Source: an uncultured Candidatus Melainabacteria bacterium
GTDB lineage: Bacteria > Cyanobacteriota > Vampirovibrionia > Gastranaerophilales > Gastranaerophilaceae
Assembly: GCA_947570135.1 (NCBI GenBank)
Contig: CANOTP010000002.1
Span: forward strand, 1 to 64,000
Reading direction: 5' to 3'
DNA: 64,000 nt
Shown here: positions 52,055-60,321 of the stretch, piece by piece
Position numbering within the stretch: the first letter of the stretch is position 1
How the letters are laid out: each line of letters begins with the position of its first letter
The notes under the pieces: model-generated
What the model was told of the DNA's origin: nothing
Databases searched by the model: none
What the model saw: only the letters and a program-made list of their open reading frames with translations
Translations under genes and position numbers: made by a program

Positions 52055-53749
52055 CTATTTTCCTCTAATCATTGTATATCTTCTACCTGTTTTTACTACT
52101 TCATACTCAAGCTTATTTTTTATAAGATTAATTTCTTTATTTTTCAATATTACAACATTATCTTCTTTTTCCAAATCAGATTTAACTTCATCTATTAAAT
52201 GCGGATTTTTTATCAAATCTTTACCGTAATCAACTATTTCATCATTATAGTAAAGAAGTGAATATTTTCTGTTTAAACCGATTGTAGATATAGTGTAATC
52301 TTTTTCTTTAGCATAAGTTGCAAATTCAACCAAATCAGCCTGTCCAAATCTGTAATCCACTTCATAAAATTCATCTGTAATAAACGCTGAAACAACAGTC
52401 ATAAATAAAACATAAAAAATAAATACGCCGAGATATTTTTTAAATTTTACAAATAACAAAGTGCTGATTCCGAAAATAAGAACACAAATCAGACAGAACC
52501 ATCTCATTTCGGCAATATCATCTTCAAGTTGTGCTGGCAAATACAGCGGTGTAAACATTGCAGCAAACCCAAAAACGACGCAGAACCAACCAAAAATTTG
52601 AACAGATATATTTATTGGTTTTTCGTGTTTTTTCTTATCAACATAATCCTTCCACATTAACCCCGCAATCAATGATAACGGATAGTAAATCGGAAGAATA
52701 TAAGTTACAAGTTTTGTACTTGAAGCTGAGAAAAATATAATTATCCAAGCTGCACAAACCCAGCATAGCGCAAGCTGTTTATGCACATTATCTAATGAAT
52801 AAAAATCAAAGTTTTTTATTTTTTCAATATAATGCTGTTTTTCTAAGTTTTTTAGTTTATCAATAAATACAGCAATCATTGAAAATACCCACGGAATAAA
52901 TCCCCATAATATTACAAGAAAATAATAGTAAAACGGTTGTTTTCTGCCGATATCATCATTTGCCGTGTTAAAAAATCTGTGTAAGTGATGTTTTATAATA
53001 TATTCATCAAAAAACAGCGGGTTATGAATTTTTAACATCAAAATGTGCCAAGGTAAAACTATTAATGAAAATAAAATTATACCGGGCAACATAAAGACAG
53101 GTTTAAAAATTTCTTTAAATCTTTTTGCCATTATTGACGTAAAAAACACTGTTCCGAAAGGAATTATAAACCCCGGAATTCCTTTTGCCATAACAGCAAG
53201 CCCAGAGAAAGCATAAAACGCCCACCAATAAAATTTCTTATGATGTTCCTGACAAAAATATACCTGGAAATAACAAACCAATGCCAATCCTATATAAAAT
53301 GTTAAAACAATATCAAGTATTGCATATTTGGCAAGCATAATAAATTCTAACGATGTTGCCAAAATTAAAGATGTAAATACACCGAATCTTCTGTTAATTC
53401 TTTTTCTTGATGTGAAATAAACAATAAAAGAAAAAATAAACCCAAGTAGTGCAACAGGAAATCTTGCGGTAAATTCATTTATCTTCCCGCCAAATATAAA
53501 AAACGACAAACATTCCTGCCAAAAATATAAAGGCGGTTTTTCAAAGAAATATTCTCCGTTTAAATACAATGTCATAAAATCTTTAGATAAAAACATATCT
53601 CTTGCCATAGCTACATATCTTGTTTCATCAACATCCATTAGTGAATATGTACCGATTCCGTGAAAAAATATGAAATAAAATATTATCGCTAAACCAATAA
53701 TAATCAAACTTTCAGAATTTTTATCATAAAAAGACTTTAATTTTTCCAA
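52055..53749 (-). CDS. Family 39 (ArnT-like) membrane glycosyltransferase
   Basis: This is a polyprenyl-phosphate-sugar-dependent transferase of the PMT/ArnT type. The first periplasmic loop has MDVDETRYVAMARDM, with the catalytic-type Asp and Glu pair, and EYFFEKPPLYFW. About ten to twelve membrane helices follow up to residue 430. A soluble C-terminal part (450-564) carries YSLLYYNDEIVDYGKDL. In Gram-negatives such enzymes modify lipid A or proteins; the target here is unknown. AAGAGGTG precedes the ATG. The gene lies downstream of the repeat-rich gap at 53750-54130. Confidence 0.88.
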   Translation of the reverse strand: MEKLKSFYDKNSESLIIIGLAIIFYFIFFHGIGTYSLMDVDETRYVAMARDMFLSKDFMTLYLNGEYFFEKPPLYFWQECLSFFIFGGKINEFTARFPVALLGFIFSFIVYFTSRKRINRRFGVFTSLILATSLEFIMLAKYAILDIVLTFYIGLALVCYFQVYFCQEHHKKFYWWAFYAFSGLAVMAKGIPGFIIPFGTVFFTSIMAKRFKEIFKPVFMLPGIILFSLIVLPWHILMLKIHNPLFFDEYIIKHHLHRFFNTANDDIGRKQPFYYYFLVILWGFIPWVFSMIAVFIDKLKNLEKQHYIEKIKNFDFYSLDNVHKQLALCWVCAAWIIIFFSASSTKLVTYILPIYYPLSLIAGLMWKDYVDKKKHEKPINISVQIFGWFCVVFGFAAMFTPLYLPAQLEDDIAEMRWFCLICVLIFGISTLLFVKFKKYLGVFIFYVLFMTVVSAFITDEFYEVDYRFGQADLVEFATYAKEKDYTISTIGLNRKYSLLYYNDEIVDYGKDLIKNPHLIDEVKSDLEKEDNVVILKNKEINLIKNKLEYEVVKTGRRYTMIRGK

Positions 53750-54130
53750 AATACACCTCTTTTATTATTTATTCTTAATCCCTAATTAACCAAAATTATT
53801 ATACAATAAAATCCACAGTTGTAGAAAAATATGTTCAATAATTGTAGAAAACTTTTAGTTTTCTACATATTTTTATAACTTATTATTAATAAAAAAACTT
53901 TTGAACATTTTATCTAAAAAATTATAAAAGTTTTCTACAATTTCTAAACAGTTCGTAAATAAATTATAATCATAGTTTTCAGAGTTTTCTACAAATATTA
54001 ACACACTACTATCATGATTAATATTAATATAATTAATTTATATATTTATATTGTTATATATTAATAAAAAAAAGATCGAAAATAAGGAAGTTCGATCTAA
54101 AGAGTTTTACTTTTAATATGTTAACCAAAA
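53750..54130. other. AT-rich gap with five TTTTCTACA boxes; candidate replication origin
   Basis: This 381-base gap has five exact copies of TTTTCTACA: on the minus strand at 53820-53828 and 53843-53851, on the plus strand at 53859-53867, 53931-53939 and 53985-53993. Two of them form a perfect palindrome with 10-base arms (53843-53868 region). An ATCCACA sequence, the core of a DnaA box, is at 53811-53817. A very AT-rich run follows at about 54014-54070. The box differs by one base from TTTTCCACA, the DnaA box described for cyanobacteria, and dnaN is about 5.5 kb away. The other possibility is an operator array for the glycosyltransferase gene. Confidence 0.45.
54064..54098 (-). terminator. 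Terminator of the 63-residue gene
   Basis: AGATCGAA at 54073-54080 pairs with TTCGATCT at 54091-54098. On the minus strand a run of eight T follows, so it ends the gene at 54131-54322. Confidence 0.88.
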
Positions 54131-54322
54131 TTATTTTTTTATGTCATCTTTAATCACAATTAAATTATTCATAATTTTCATAGCACAAGTAGGAAGAACA
54201 ACATGTTCTAAACCGTCTGCTATACCAATAATTTTTCCTGCTCCGAGTACAACTTCTTCACCTTTATAGATGAATTTGTAATCTGTTGCCCTATCTGAAC
54301 GAATAGTGATTTTTTCTGCCAT
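54131..54322 (-). CDS. Small unknown protein, 63 residues
   Basis: No family is recognised. The short beta-rich sequence (ITIRSDRATDYKFIYKGEEVVLGAGKIIGI) looks like a compact folded domain with no signal peptide. It has a plausible ribosome site (AAGAGG) and its own hairpin terminator, so it is likely real. It lies between the repeat-rich gap and a family 2 glycosyltransferase gene. Confidence 0.65.
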   Translation of the reverse strand: MAEKITIRSDRATDYKFIYKGEEVVLGAGKIIGIADGLEHVVLPTCAMKIMNNLIVIKDDIKK

Positions 54323-54394
54323 AAATTTACCTCTTATAATAACGATTACAGTACATTATTGTAACTTATTTTTGCAGAAAAATCAAGTATTGTT

Positions 54395-55228
54395 TTATAT
54401 ACTTTTTGAAAATCTTATGATATTAAAAAATATGTATATTATTCTGTTTATTTTTTTTATTTCTTTAAATATAGTAAATCCTAAAAATTTTATTTTATTT
54501 TCACCTACCTGTAATCCGTGTTTTTTTAATATTTCAGATGCATATTGTTTTGCTTCGGTATAATCTTTCGTATGCTTTTCACTTTTTTGAAATACTATTG
54601 AATCTTTGTTTTTCCAATAATAGTAAAATGTATCAGGTACGGTAACCATTTTGGTAAGTTTTTCCAATGCTACTGGTACAAAGTATAAATCCTCATAATA
54701 TACACCTTGTTTGAAATTAATTTGATGTTTATCTAAAGCTTCTTTTAAATATAATTTATTCCAAACATAACTTTTTTGAGGAATATCTAATATTACACAT
54801 TTTTCTCTAAAATCATCGGTTACAGTTTCATTTTTCAGTTGTAAATATTTTTTGTTTCTGTATTCATTTAATCTGATAATACTGCAAACTGCCATTTGAG
54901 CATTATGCTTTTCTGCTGCTTTATATAATTTTTCAAAAAAATCTAAATCTACCCAGTCATCTGAATCAACAAAACCTATGTATTTTCCTTTTGCTTTATT
55001 CATTCCATTATTTCTGGCAACAGATATTCCCTGATTATTTTGATTTATTATAATTATTCGGCTGTCTTTTTTTGCATATTCTTTTAATATTTCACTTGAA
55101 TTATCTGTGCTTCCGTCATTTATACAGATAATCTCTATGTCTTTCAAGGTTTGATTAATTAATGAATCTAGACATCTCTCAAGATATTTTTCTACATTAT
55201 AAACAGGTACTATTATGCTTATTTTCAT
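54395..55228 (-). CDS. Family 2 glycosyltransferase
   Basis: This is a GT-A enzyme. MKISIIVPVYNVEKYLERCL starts the fold. IICINDGSTDNSSEIL holds the nucleotide-binding Asp, and YIGFVDSDDWVDLDFF holds the metal-binding D-x-D. YYEDLYFVPVAL carries the likely catalytic acidic residues. The ATG at 55228 is chosen because it begins the conserved strand, with AAAAGGAA upstream; the frame reads 20 codons further up. At 277 residues it is a compact, soluble type. Together with the LicD remnant next door it looks like what remains of a surface-sugar locus. AT-rich. Confidence 0.9.
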   Translation of the reverse strand: MKISIIVPVYNVEKYLERCLDSLINQTLKDIEIICINDGSTDNSSEILKEYAKKDSRIIIINQNNQGISVARNNGMNKAKGKYIGFVDSDDWVDLDFFEKLYKAAEKHNAQMAVCSIIRLNEYRNKKYLQLKNETVTDDFREKCVILDIPQKSYVWNKLYLKEALDKHQINFKQGVYYEDLYFVPVALEKLTKMVTVPDTFYYYWKNKDSIVFQKSEKHTKDYTEAKQYASEILKKHGLQVGENKIKFLGFTIFKEIKKINRIIYIFFNIIRFSKSI

Positions 55229-55404
55229 ATTATTTAATTTCCTTTTTATACTTTTATAAATTATTTGAGTAATCCATGCAATTGCCATAGCAGGCTATTT
55301 ATTTTTAATGAAGGTTATGTTTATGTAACTTTACAAAAAATATCTTATATTAATATAGTTTAAAAGTAAACATAATTGTACTAATTTCATAAAAGGGTAC
55401 AGAT

Positions 55405-55980
55405 ATGTATAATGATAAAAAGTTTATTGGCGAAAAAATCAAATATTTTAGAAAGAAATCTAATTTATCACAAGCAGAACTTGCCGAAAAAGTAGGCTTA
55501 TCAATTAATATAGATATTTTTCCGTATGATTATTATTATAAAAAAGTTGATGATGATGAAAAATTAAAATTAACAAAGGAAATTAAAAAATTTACGCTTA
55601 ATAAGTTTAATAAATTATTTTGTCTGTTTTTCAAAAATAATAACGAAAAAATGCGTGAAAGATTTACAAAAATTCGAGATAAATATGTTTTAAAAGGAAA
55701 AATTCCTGATAAAACTACAGAACCTGCGTTATTTATGGCAATAGATTATCCGCATTTACACAAAAACCTGTTTTTTGATTCCGAAACTGTTTTTCCTTTA
55801 AAAACTATAAATTTTGAGGGGTTTGAATTTTCCTGTGTTAATAACCATGACAAATATTTAGCAACAATTTTTGGCAATTACATGGAACTTCCGAACGATT
55901 GTTATCCGAAACATAACGCGCTTGAAGCATTCAATAATGAAGAAAAACTTTTGGATGAATTTATAAATCAAGCATTTTAA
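55405..55980 (+). CDS. Chimera of an XRE regulator start and a LicD-family C-terminus, 191 residues
   Basis: Residues 1-33 are the first half of an XRE HTH domain (GEKIKYFRKKSNLSQAELAEKVGLS), cut off in front of the recognition helix. From residue 34 the sequence becomes the later part of a LicD-type phosphotransferase: INIDIFPYDYYYKK, then ETVFPLKTINFEGFEF, the Asn/Asp-rich VNNHDKYLATIFGNYMELP, and a final KHNALEAF. Both halves are in frame, as from a deletion joining two neighbouring genes. The DNA-binding part is incomplete and the LicD catalytic start is missing, so the product is probably inactive. Its 3' end overlaps convergent hisS by 20 bases. Confidence 0.7.
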   Translation: MYNDKKFIGEKIKYFRKKSNLSQAELAEKVGLSINIDIFPYDYYYKKVDDDEKLKLTKEIKKFTLNKFNKLFCLFFKNNNEKMRERFTKIRDKYVLKGKIPDKTTEPALFMAIDYPHLHKNLFFDSETVFPLKTINFEGFEFSCVNNHDKYLATIFGNYMELPNDCYPKHNALEAFNNEEKLLDEFINQAF

Positions 55981-57202
55981 TGCAATTTGCACGGTCAACT
56001 GTTATTTGTGTACCTTTTTCCAAATTTTTTATTGAAACCTGATGTTTAAGGATTTCGTCTTCACCTAAAATGAATGCGTATTTTGCAATTTTTGAAGCTT
56101 TTTCAAGTTGTTTTGTGAATTTTTTATTAGTTAAATCAATTTCAACATTCAGACCGTGGTGCCTTAATTCTTCAGCAAATAAAAATGCATCCGTTTGGAA
56201 GTTTGAAACAATATAACCGTCCAGTTTTTTAGGTTCTTTTTTAGGTAACAGTGAAATTAATCTTTCCATACCCATAGCAAAACCGATAGCAGGAGTAGGT
56301 TCTCCGCCAAGTTGATTAACTAAGCTGTCATATCTTCCGCCGCCTGCTACTGCATTTTGCGAGCCGAGATTGTTTGATTTTATTTCAAAAACAGTTCTGT
56401 TATAATAATCTAAACCTCTTACAAGAAGTTTATTTTCGCTATAATTTACACCCATTCTGTCAAGGTATAATTTTAATTCAGTATAGTGTTCAGCGCATTC
56501 GTCACATATAAAATCGGAATGTATAACTTCTTGAATTTCAGGTTTTTCAAATATTTCTTTACATGTTTCAACTTTGCAGTCAAGCAATCTTAACGGATTT
56601 TTTTCATATCTGTTTTGACAATCTTCGCAAAGTTCGCTTAAATAAGGTTTTAAGACTGATTTCAATTTATTTTTAAATTCTTCACGGCATTTCGGGCACC
56701 CGAGTGAATTAATTTCGACATCCAAATCGTTTAAACCTAAACTTTTTAAGAAATTAACCGCCATTAAAATTACCTCAGCATCAGCTGTAGGTTGTTTAAT
56801 CCCGAACATTTCGACACCAACCTGGTGGAATTGTCTTTGTCTGCCTGCCTGAGGTCTTTCATAACGAAACATAGGACCGTGATACCAAAGCTTAACGGGA
56901 GCCGATAATCTTGACATACCGTTTTCGATATATGATCGAACAACACCTGCCGTGTTTTCGGGACGAAGTGTTATTGAGCGGTCGCTTTTTTCAAATGTGT
57001 ACATTTCTTTATTTACGATATCTGTTGTATCTCCGACACCGCGCGAGAAAAGTTCAGTTACTTCAATAATAGGTGTTCTTATTTCTTTAAATCCGTATTT
57101 TGAAAAAACTTCATCTGCTTTTTTCTCTACAAAGTGCCACATATCAATTTCTTGTGGCAAAATATCTTTTGTTCCTTTTAAAACTTTTAAAATCTTAGTC
57201 AT
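55961..57202 (-). CDS. hisS: Histidine--tRNA ligase
   Basis: This is a class II synthetase. Motif 1 includes the GFKEIRTPIIE segment, motif 2 is PVKLWYHGPMFRYERPQAGRQRQFHQVGVE, and the histidine-A motif LVRGLDYYNRTVFEI and motif 3 AIGFAMGMERL are intact. An insertion near residues 180-235 has Cys pairs (CPKC, CEDC, CDEC), perhaps a zinc site. It is 413 residues from the ATG at 57202. The upstream TTG start at 57223 lies on the -10 box, so it is rejected. The message looks leaderless. Confidence 0.96.
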   Translation of the reverse strand: MTKILKVLKGTKDILPQEIDMWHFVEKKADEVFSKYGFKEIRTPIIEVTELFSRGVGDTTDIVNKEMYTFEKSDRSITLRPENTAGVVRSYIENGMSRLSAPVKLWYHGPMFRYERPQAGRQRQFHQVGVEMFGIKQPTADAEVILMAVNFLKSLGLNDLDVEINSLGCPKCREEFKNKLKSVLKPYLSELCEDCQNRYEKNPLRLLDCKVETCKEIFEKPEIQEVIHSDFICDECAEHYTELKLYLDRMGVNYSENKLLVRGLDYYNRTVFEIKSNNLGSQNAVAGGGRYDSLVNQLGGEPTPAIGFAMGMERLISLLPKKEPKKLDGYIVSNFQTDAFLFAEELRHHGLNVEIDLTNKKFTKQLEKASKIAKYAFILGEDEILKHQVSIKNLEKGTQITVDRANCIKMLDL

Positions 57203-57208
57203 ACAGAA

Positions 57209-57236
57209 ATTATATAATTTCAAGAGGTAAAGTCAA
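57209..57236 (-). promoter_or_regulatory. hisS promoter, leaderless type
   Basis: On the minus strand TTGACT (57231-57236), 16 bases, then TATAAT (57209-57214). Only 6 bases separate the -10 box from the ATG at 57202, so transcription should start at or next to the A of ATG and no ribosome site is possible. Confidence 0.75.
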
Positions 57237-57243
57237 ATAATGT

Positions 57244-57275
57244 ATAAAAAGAAACCGATATAAAAATATCGGCTT
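57244..57275 (-). terminator. Terminator after the tolC-like gene
   Basis: CCGATAT at 57255-57261 pairs with ATATCGG at 57266-57272. On the minus strand it is followed by TTTCTTTTTATA. Confidence 0.8.
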
Positions 57276-57320
57276 TAGTAAGTAAAAATATGATTAAGAT
57301 TTTGAGTTAGTATGTTTATT

Positions 57321-58724
57321 TTATAATTGGCTGCCCGTTGCTTTGTATAGTCCGATATAATTTACAAGGCAATTAATCTTATCGTTGACAACCATTTTAT
57401 CTGTGAATAGAACATTTTCTTTTATTTGGATTAAATCAAGTTTGGAAATTGTGCCCTGATTGTATTTGTTTGTGCTGTAACCGAAGTCTTCACGTTCCAG
57501 TTTAGCTTGTTTTTCGGTATCAATAAGTTTTTGCTCGTCAAGTTTTACCGAAACCAAAGCATCGTTAACTTCTTGAATTGCGTTTAAATTTGTTTGGTAG
57601 TAATTATTTAATACTCTTTCGTAAACATCTTTTTTCATTTTCAGGTTAGCTCTTCTTCTGCCGCCTGTAAATATCGGTAAATTAATCCCTCCGCCGACTG
57701 CTGCAAGCATACTTTTTGTTGTCCAAAGGCTGCCGAAATCATTTGCTAAAAACATTGCAATACCCAAAATATTTATTGTCGGTAAAAATTCTTTTCTGGC
57801 AACGGTTACGTCAATACCTGATTTTTCAACCATTTTTTCTGCTTTTAAATAATCAGGACGTCGTGTTATAACTTCTGATGATATTTCGGAAGGAATTACA
57901 CCTGAAAAATCTATATTATCATAGTTTGTTCTGGTTAATTGTTCGGAATTATTCGGATTTTCACCGATTAAAACGGATAATTGGTTTAATAATTTTGAAC
58001 GCTGTTTTTTGTACTCGGTTAAATCAGTGTTTCCCGCAATATAAGATTTGTTAGCTTTTACTGTATCGGCAGTTGAAGTTAAGCCTTCTTTATTTCTTAA
58101 AAGCATTAAATCATATATTGTTTTTCTATCTGATACAATTTGTTCTTGCAGTTCAATCATCTTATCAAGTTTGACTATATTTAAATAAGTTGTACCGACA
58201 GCTGATGCGATAGAAATATATGCTGCGCGTTCATCTTGTAATGATGCTTCATATTGTTTTTTAGAAGCATCTGTTTTATTTTTGTTTTTCAGAAATAAAT
58301 CAAGTTCATAACTTGCAAAAGCAGGAGTTGCAAATGACCAATCCGAACTTGTGGTATTAGGCATTTTAGCATACCCCGGACCGAATCCTACTGTTGCAGA
58401 AGGTAATTGATTTGCAAACTGAATTTTTACAGCTTGATAATATTCATCAACAGTAATTGTTGCGGCTTTTAAATCATAATTATTTTGAACGGCTTTATCT
58501 ATATAACCTGTTAAAATACTGTCATTAAAATTATTCCACCAGTCTAAATTTATGTAATCGTATTTAAAAGCATCACTTTTTGCTCTTAATTTGTGTGTTT
58601 TTGATATAGAAACTTTTTTAGGTTCCTTTGATTTGTTTTTATCACCTATGGCAAATGCTGTTAACGGTGATATATTTGTCAAAACAAAACTTGCCAAAAT
58701 TAATGTAATAATACTCTTCTTCAA
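57321..58724 (-). CDS. TolC-type outer membrane efflux protein
   Basis: This is the outer-membrane channel of a tripartite pump. It starts with TTG at 58724 (KKSIITLILASFVLTNISPL then TAFA), which gives a proper signal peptide and has AAGAGG upstream. The frame is open to 58898, but only through the promoter. The mature part has two outer membrane factor repeats (residues about 60-260 and 280-465), with LPSATVGFGPGYAKM, DERAAYISIASAVGTTYLN, RPDYLKAEKMVEKSG and KYNQGTISKLDLIQIKENV. It is 467 residues long. It is divergent from marR-emrA-emrB and so likely forms one pump with them. Confidence 0.9.
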   Translation of the reverse strand: MKKSIITLILASFVLTNISPLTAFAIGDKNKSKEPKKVSISKTHKLRAKSDAFKYDYINLDWWNNFNDSILTGYIDKAVQNNYDLKAATITVDEYYQAVKIQFANQLPSATVGFGPGYAKMPNTTSSDWSFATPAFASYELDLFLKNKNKTDASKKQYEASLQDERAAYISIASAVGTTYLNIVKLDKMIELQEQIVSDRKTIYDLMLLRNKEGLTSTADTVKANKSYIAGNTDLTEYKKQRSKLLNQLSVLIGENPNNSEQLTRTNYDNIDFSGVIPSEISSEVITRRPDYLKAEKMVEKSGIDVTVARKEFLPTINILGIAMFLANDFGSLWTTKSMLAAVGGGINLPIFTGGRRRANLKMKKDVYERVLNNYYQTNLNAIQEVNDALVSVKLDEQKLIDTEKQAKLEREDFGYSTNKYNQGTISKLDLIQIKENVLFTDKMVVNDKINCLVNYIGLYKATGSQL

Positions 58725-58770
58725 TGTTTTATATCCTCTTAAAAAATATACTTGCTTTTTGTATATCAGT

Positions 58771-58801
58771 ATGATAACATAATATTGTTGCAAATGCAAC
58801 A
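58771..58801. promoter_or_regulatory. tolC promoter with overlapping MarR-type operator
   Basis: Minus-strand promoter: TTGCAT (58794-58799), 17 bases, TATCAT (58771-58776). A perfect palindrome, TGTTGCA-AA-TGCAACA at 58786-58801, covers the -35 box and adjoining spacer. It has the TTGCAA-like half-sites common for MarR regulators, and a marR gene starts 40 bases away. A further TTACAACA half-site lies near 58810-58817. Confidence 0.75.
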
Positions 58802-58840
58802 CATAATTTTTACAACATAGAGAAATTTCTAAATTAAAAG

Positions 58841-59302
58841 ATGTATAAATATCAACATTACACAGAATCAATATTTTATCAATTTGAGCAAACTGCAAAA
58901 TATTGCAGGTATTTGGGTGCTCAGGTTTTCCAAAAACTAAACATGCCTGTTACACCTGATGAATTTTATGCTCTTGATGTTATAATGATAAACGAGGGTA
59001 TTTGTCAAAGAGAATTGGCTAAAATCATATTAAAAGACAGACCGAATACAGGCAGGATTTTGGATTCGTTAGAAGAAAAAGGTTATATTGAACGTTTTGT
59101 TGATATGAAAAACAACAGACTGGTTAAAAGAATGAAATTAACCGAAATAGGTAAAGAAGTTACAGACGAAACTTCAAACAAATTAAGAAATTATATCAGT
59201 AACTTACCGAAAATTTTTTCGGATGAAGACAAGGAAAAATTAAGAGATTTAATAATAAAATTCAGAGAAAGCTTAGAACAACAAGTAGAGATGAAAATAT
59301 AA
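58841..59302 (+). CDS. MarR-family transcription regulator
   Basis: This is a winged helix-turn-helix dimer that responds to small molecules. The core is DVIMINEGICQRELAKIILKDRPNTGRILDSLEEKGYIERFVDMKNNRLVKRMKLTEIG (residues about 45-110), with the recognition helix RPNTGRILDSL and the wing DMKNNRLVK. Flanking helices form the dimer. It is 153 residues long. It starts the efflux operon with emrA 11 bases after it. The palindrome at 58786-58801 is its likely operator, so it probably represses both its own operon and tolC. Confidence 0.92.
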   Translation: MYKYQHYTESIFYQFEQTAKYCRYLGAQVFQKLNMPVTPDEFYALDVIMINEGICQRELAKIILKDRPNTGRILDSLEEKGYIERFVDMKNNRLVKRMKLTEIGKEVTDETSNKLRNYISNLPKIFSDEDKEKLRDLIIKFRESLEQQVEMKI

Positions 59303-59313
59303 GAGGTTAGAAC

Positions 59314-60309
59314 ATGGAAAATCAAGAACAACAGAATGTTGAAGAAGTTAAAAAACCAAAAGGAATAAAAAGAACGATCGGCGCGATTGTTGCAGTTTTA
59401 GTATTAATAGTTGTTGGTGTTTATGCAGTAAATGAAATGCAATATCAATCAACTGATGATGCTTATGTTGAAACAACTACGGTTAATGTTGCACCGCGAG
59501 TTTCAGGACAAATTGAAGAAGTTTACGTAACAGATAATCAATTTGTAAAAGAAGGTGATTTGGTTGCAGTTATTGATCCTGAAGATTATAAAATAAAACT
59601 TGAACAGGCTGATTCAAATTATGAAAAACTAAAACTTGACCAGTCAAATGCTAAAGCTAATTTAACGGCTGCTCAGTCTAATATTGATTTAGCTAAAAAA
59701 GATTTAGAAAGATACAGAAACCTTTATGAACAAGGTGCTGTTTCAAAACAAACTTACGATGCGGCTGTTGTAAAATATGACAGTGCTCAGGCTAATTTAA
59801 CACAGGCAAATCAGGCTTTATTTTCCGATAAAAGCGGAAAAACCGTTGCCGATGCTAATTTAAGAACTGCAAAAGCTGCTAAAGATAAAGCTGCATTGGA
59901 TTTATCTTATACAAAGATTTACGCTCCGCAATCAGGAACAGTATCATCACGTCGTGTTGAAAAAGGTATGTATGTAACGGCAGGTGCTCCGTTATTTACG
60001 TTGGTTCCTGAGGAAGTCTGGATTGTTGCTAACTTTAAAGAAAACCAATTAACAAACATGAAAGCAGGACAGCCTGTTGATATTAAAATTGACACTTATC
60101 CCGGTAGAACATTTAAAGGAAAAGTTGATTCTATTCAAAGAGCATCAGGTGCAAAATCAAGCTTGTTTCCTCCTGAAAACGCTGTAGGGTCATTTGTTAA
60201 AATCGTTCAAAGAATACCTGTAAAAATTGTATTTACGGAACAAATTGATTCATCAAAATTCAATATAGTTCCGGGTATGTCTGTTGTTCCGAAAGTTAAA
60301 GTTAAGTAG
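59314..60309 (+). CDS. emrA: EmrA/HlyD-type membrane fusion protein
   Basis: This is the periplasmic adaptor of a tripartite efflux pump. One membrane helix lies at about 25-43 (GAIVAVLVLIVVGVYAV). It is followed by the lipoyl-like half YQSTDDAYVETTTVNVAPRVSGQIEEV. A coiled-coil hairpin spans about 90-190 (NLTAAQSNIDLAKKDLERYRNLYEQGAVSKQTYDAA). The second lipoyl half (DLSYTKIYAPQSGTVSSRRVEKG) and a beta-barrel end (IKIDTYPGRTFKGKVDSI) complete it. At 331 residues it is short but complete. It is co-transcribed with marR and emrB. Confidence 0.94.
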   Translation: MENQEQQNVEEVKKPKGIKRTIGAIVAVLVLIVVGVYAVNEMQYQSTDDAYVETTTVNVAPRVSGQIEEVYVTDNQFVKEGDLVAVIDPEDYKIKLEQADSNYEKLKLDQSNAKANLTAAQSNIDLAKKDLERYRNLYEQGAVSKQTYDAAVVKYDSAQANLTQANQALFSDKSGKTVADANLRTAKAAKDKAALDLSYTKIYAPQSGTVSSRRVEKGMYVTAGAPLFTLVPEEVWIVANFKENQLTNMKAGQPVDIKIDTYPGRTFKGKVDSIQRASGAKSSLFPPENAVGSFVKIVQRIPVKIVFTEQIDSSKFNIVPGMSVVPKVKVK

Positions 60310-60321
60310 GTTATAAAAATA

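Noticed and set aside
54306-54563. 85-codon plus-strand open frame
   Set aside because: It is antisense to the family 2 glycosyltransferase gene, with hydrophobic composition typical of reversed AT-rich coding DNA.
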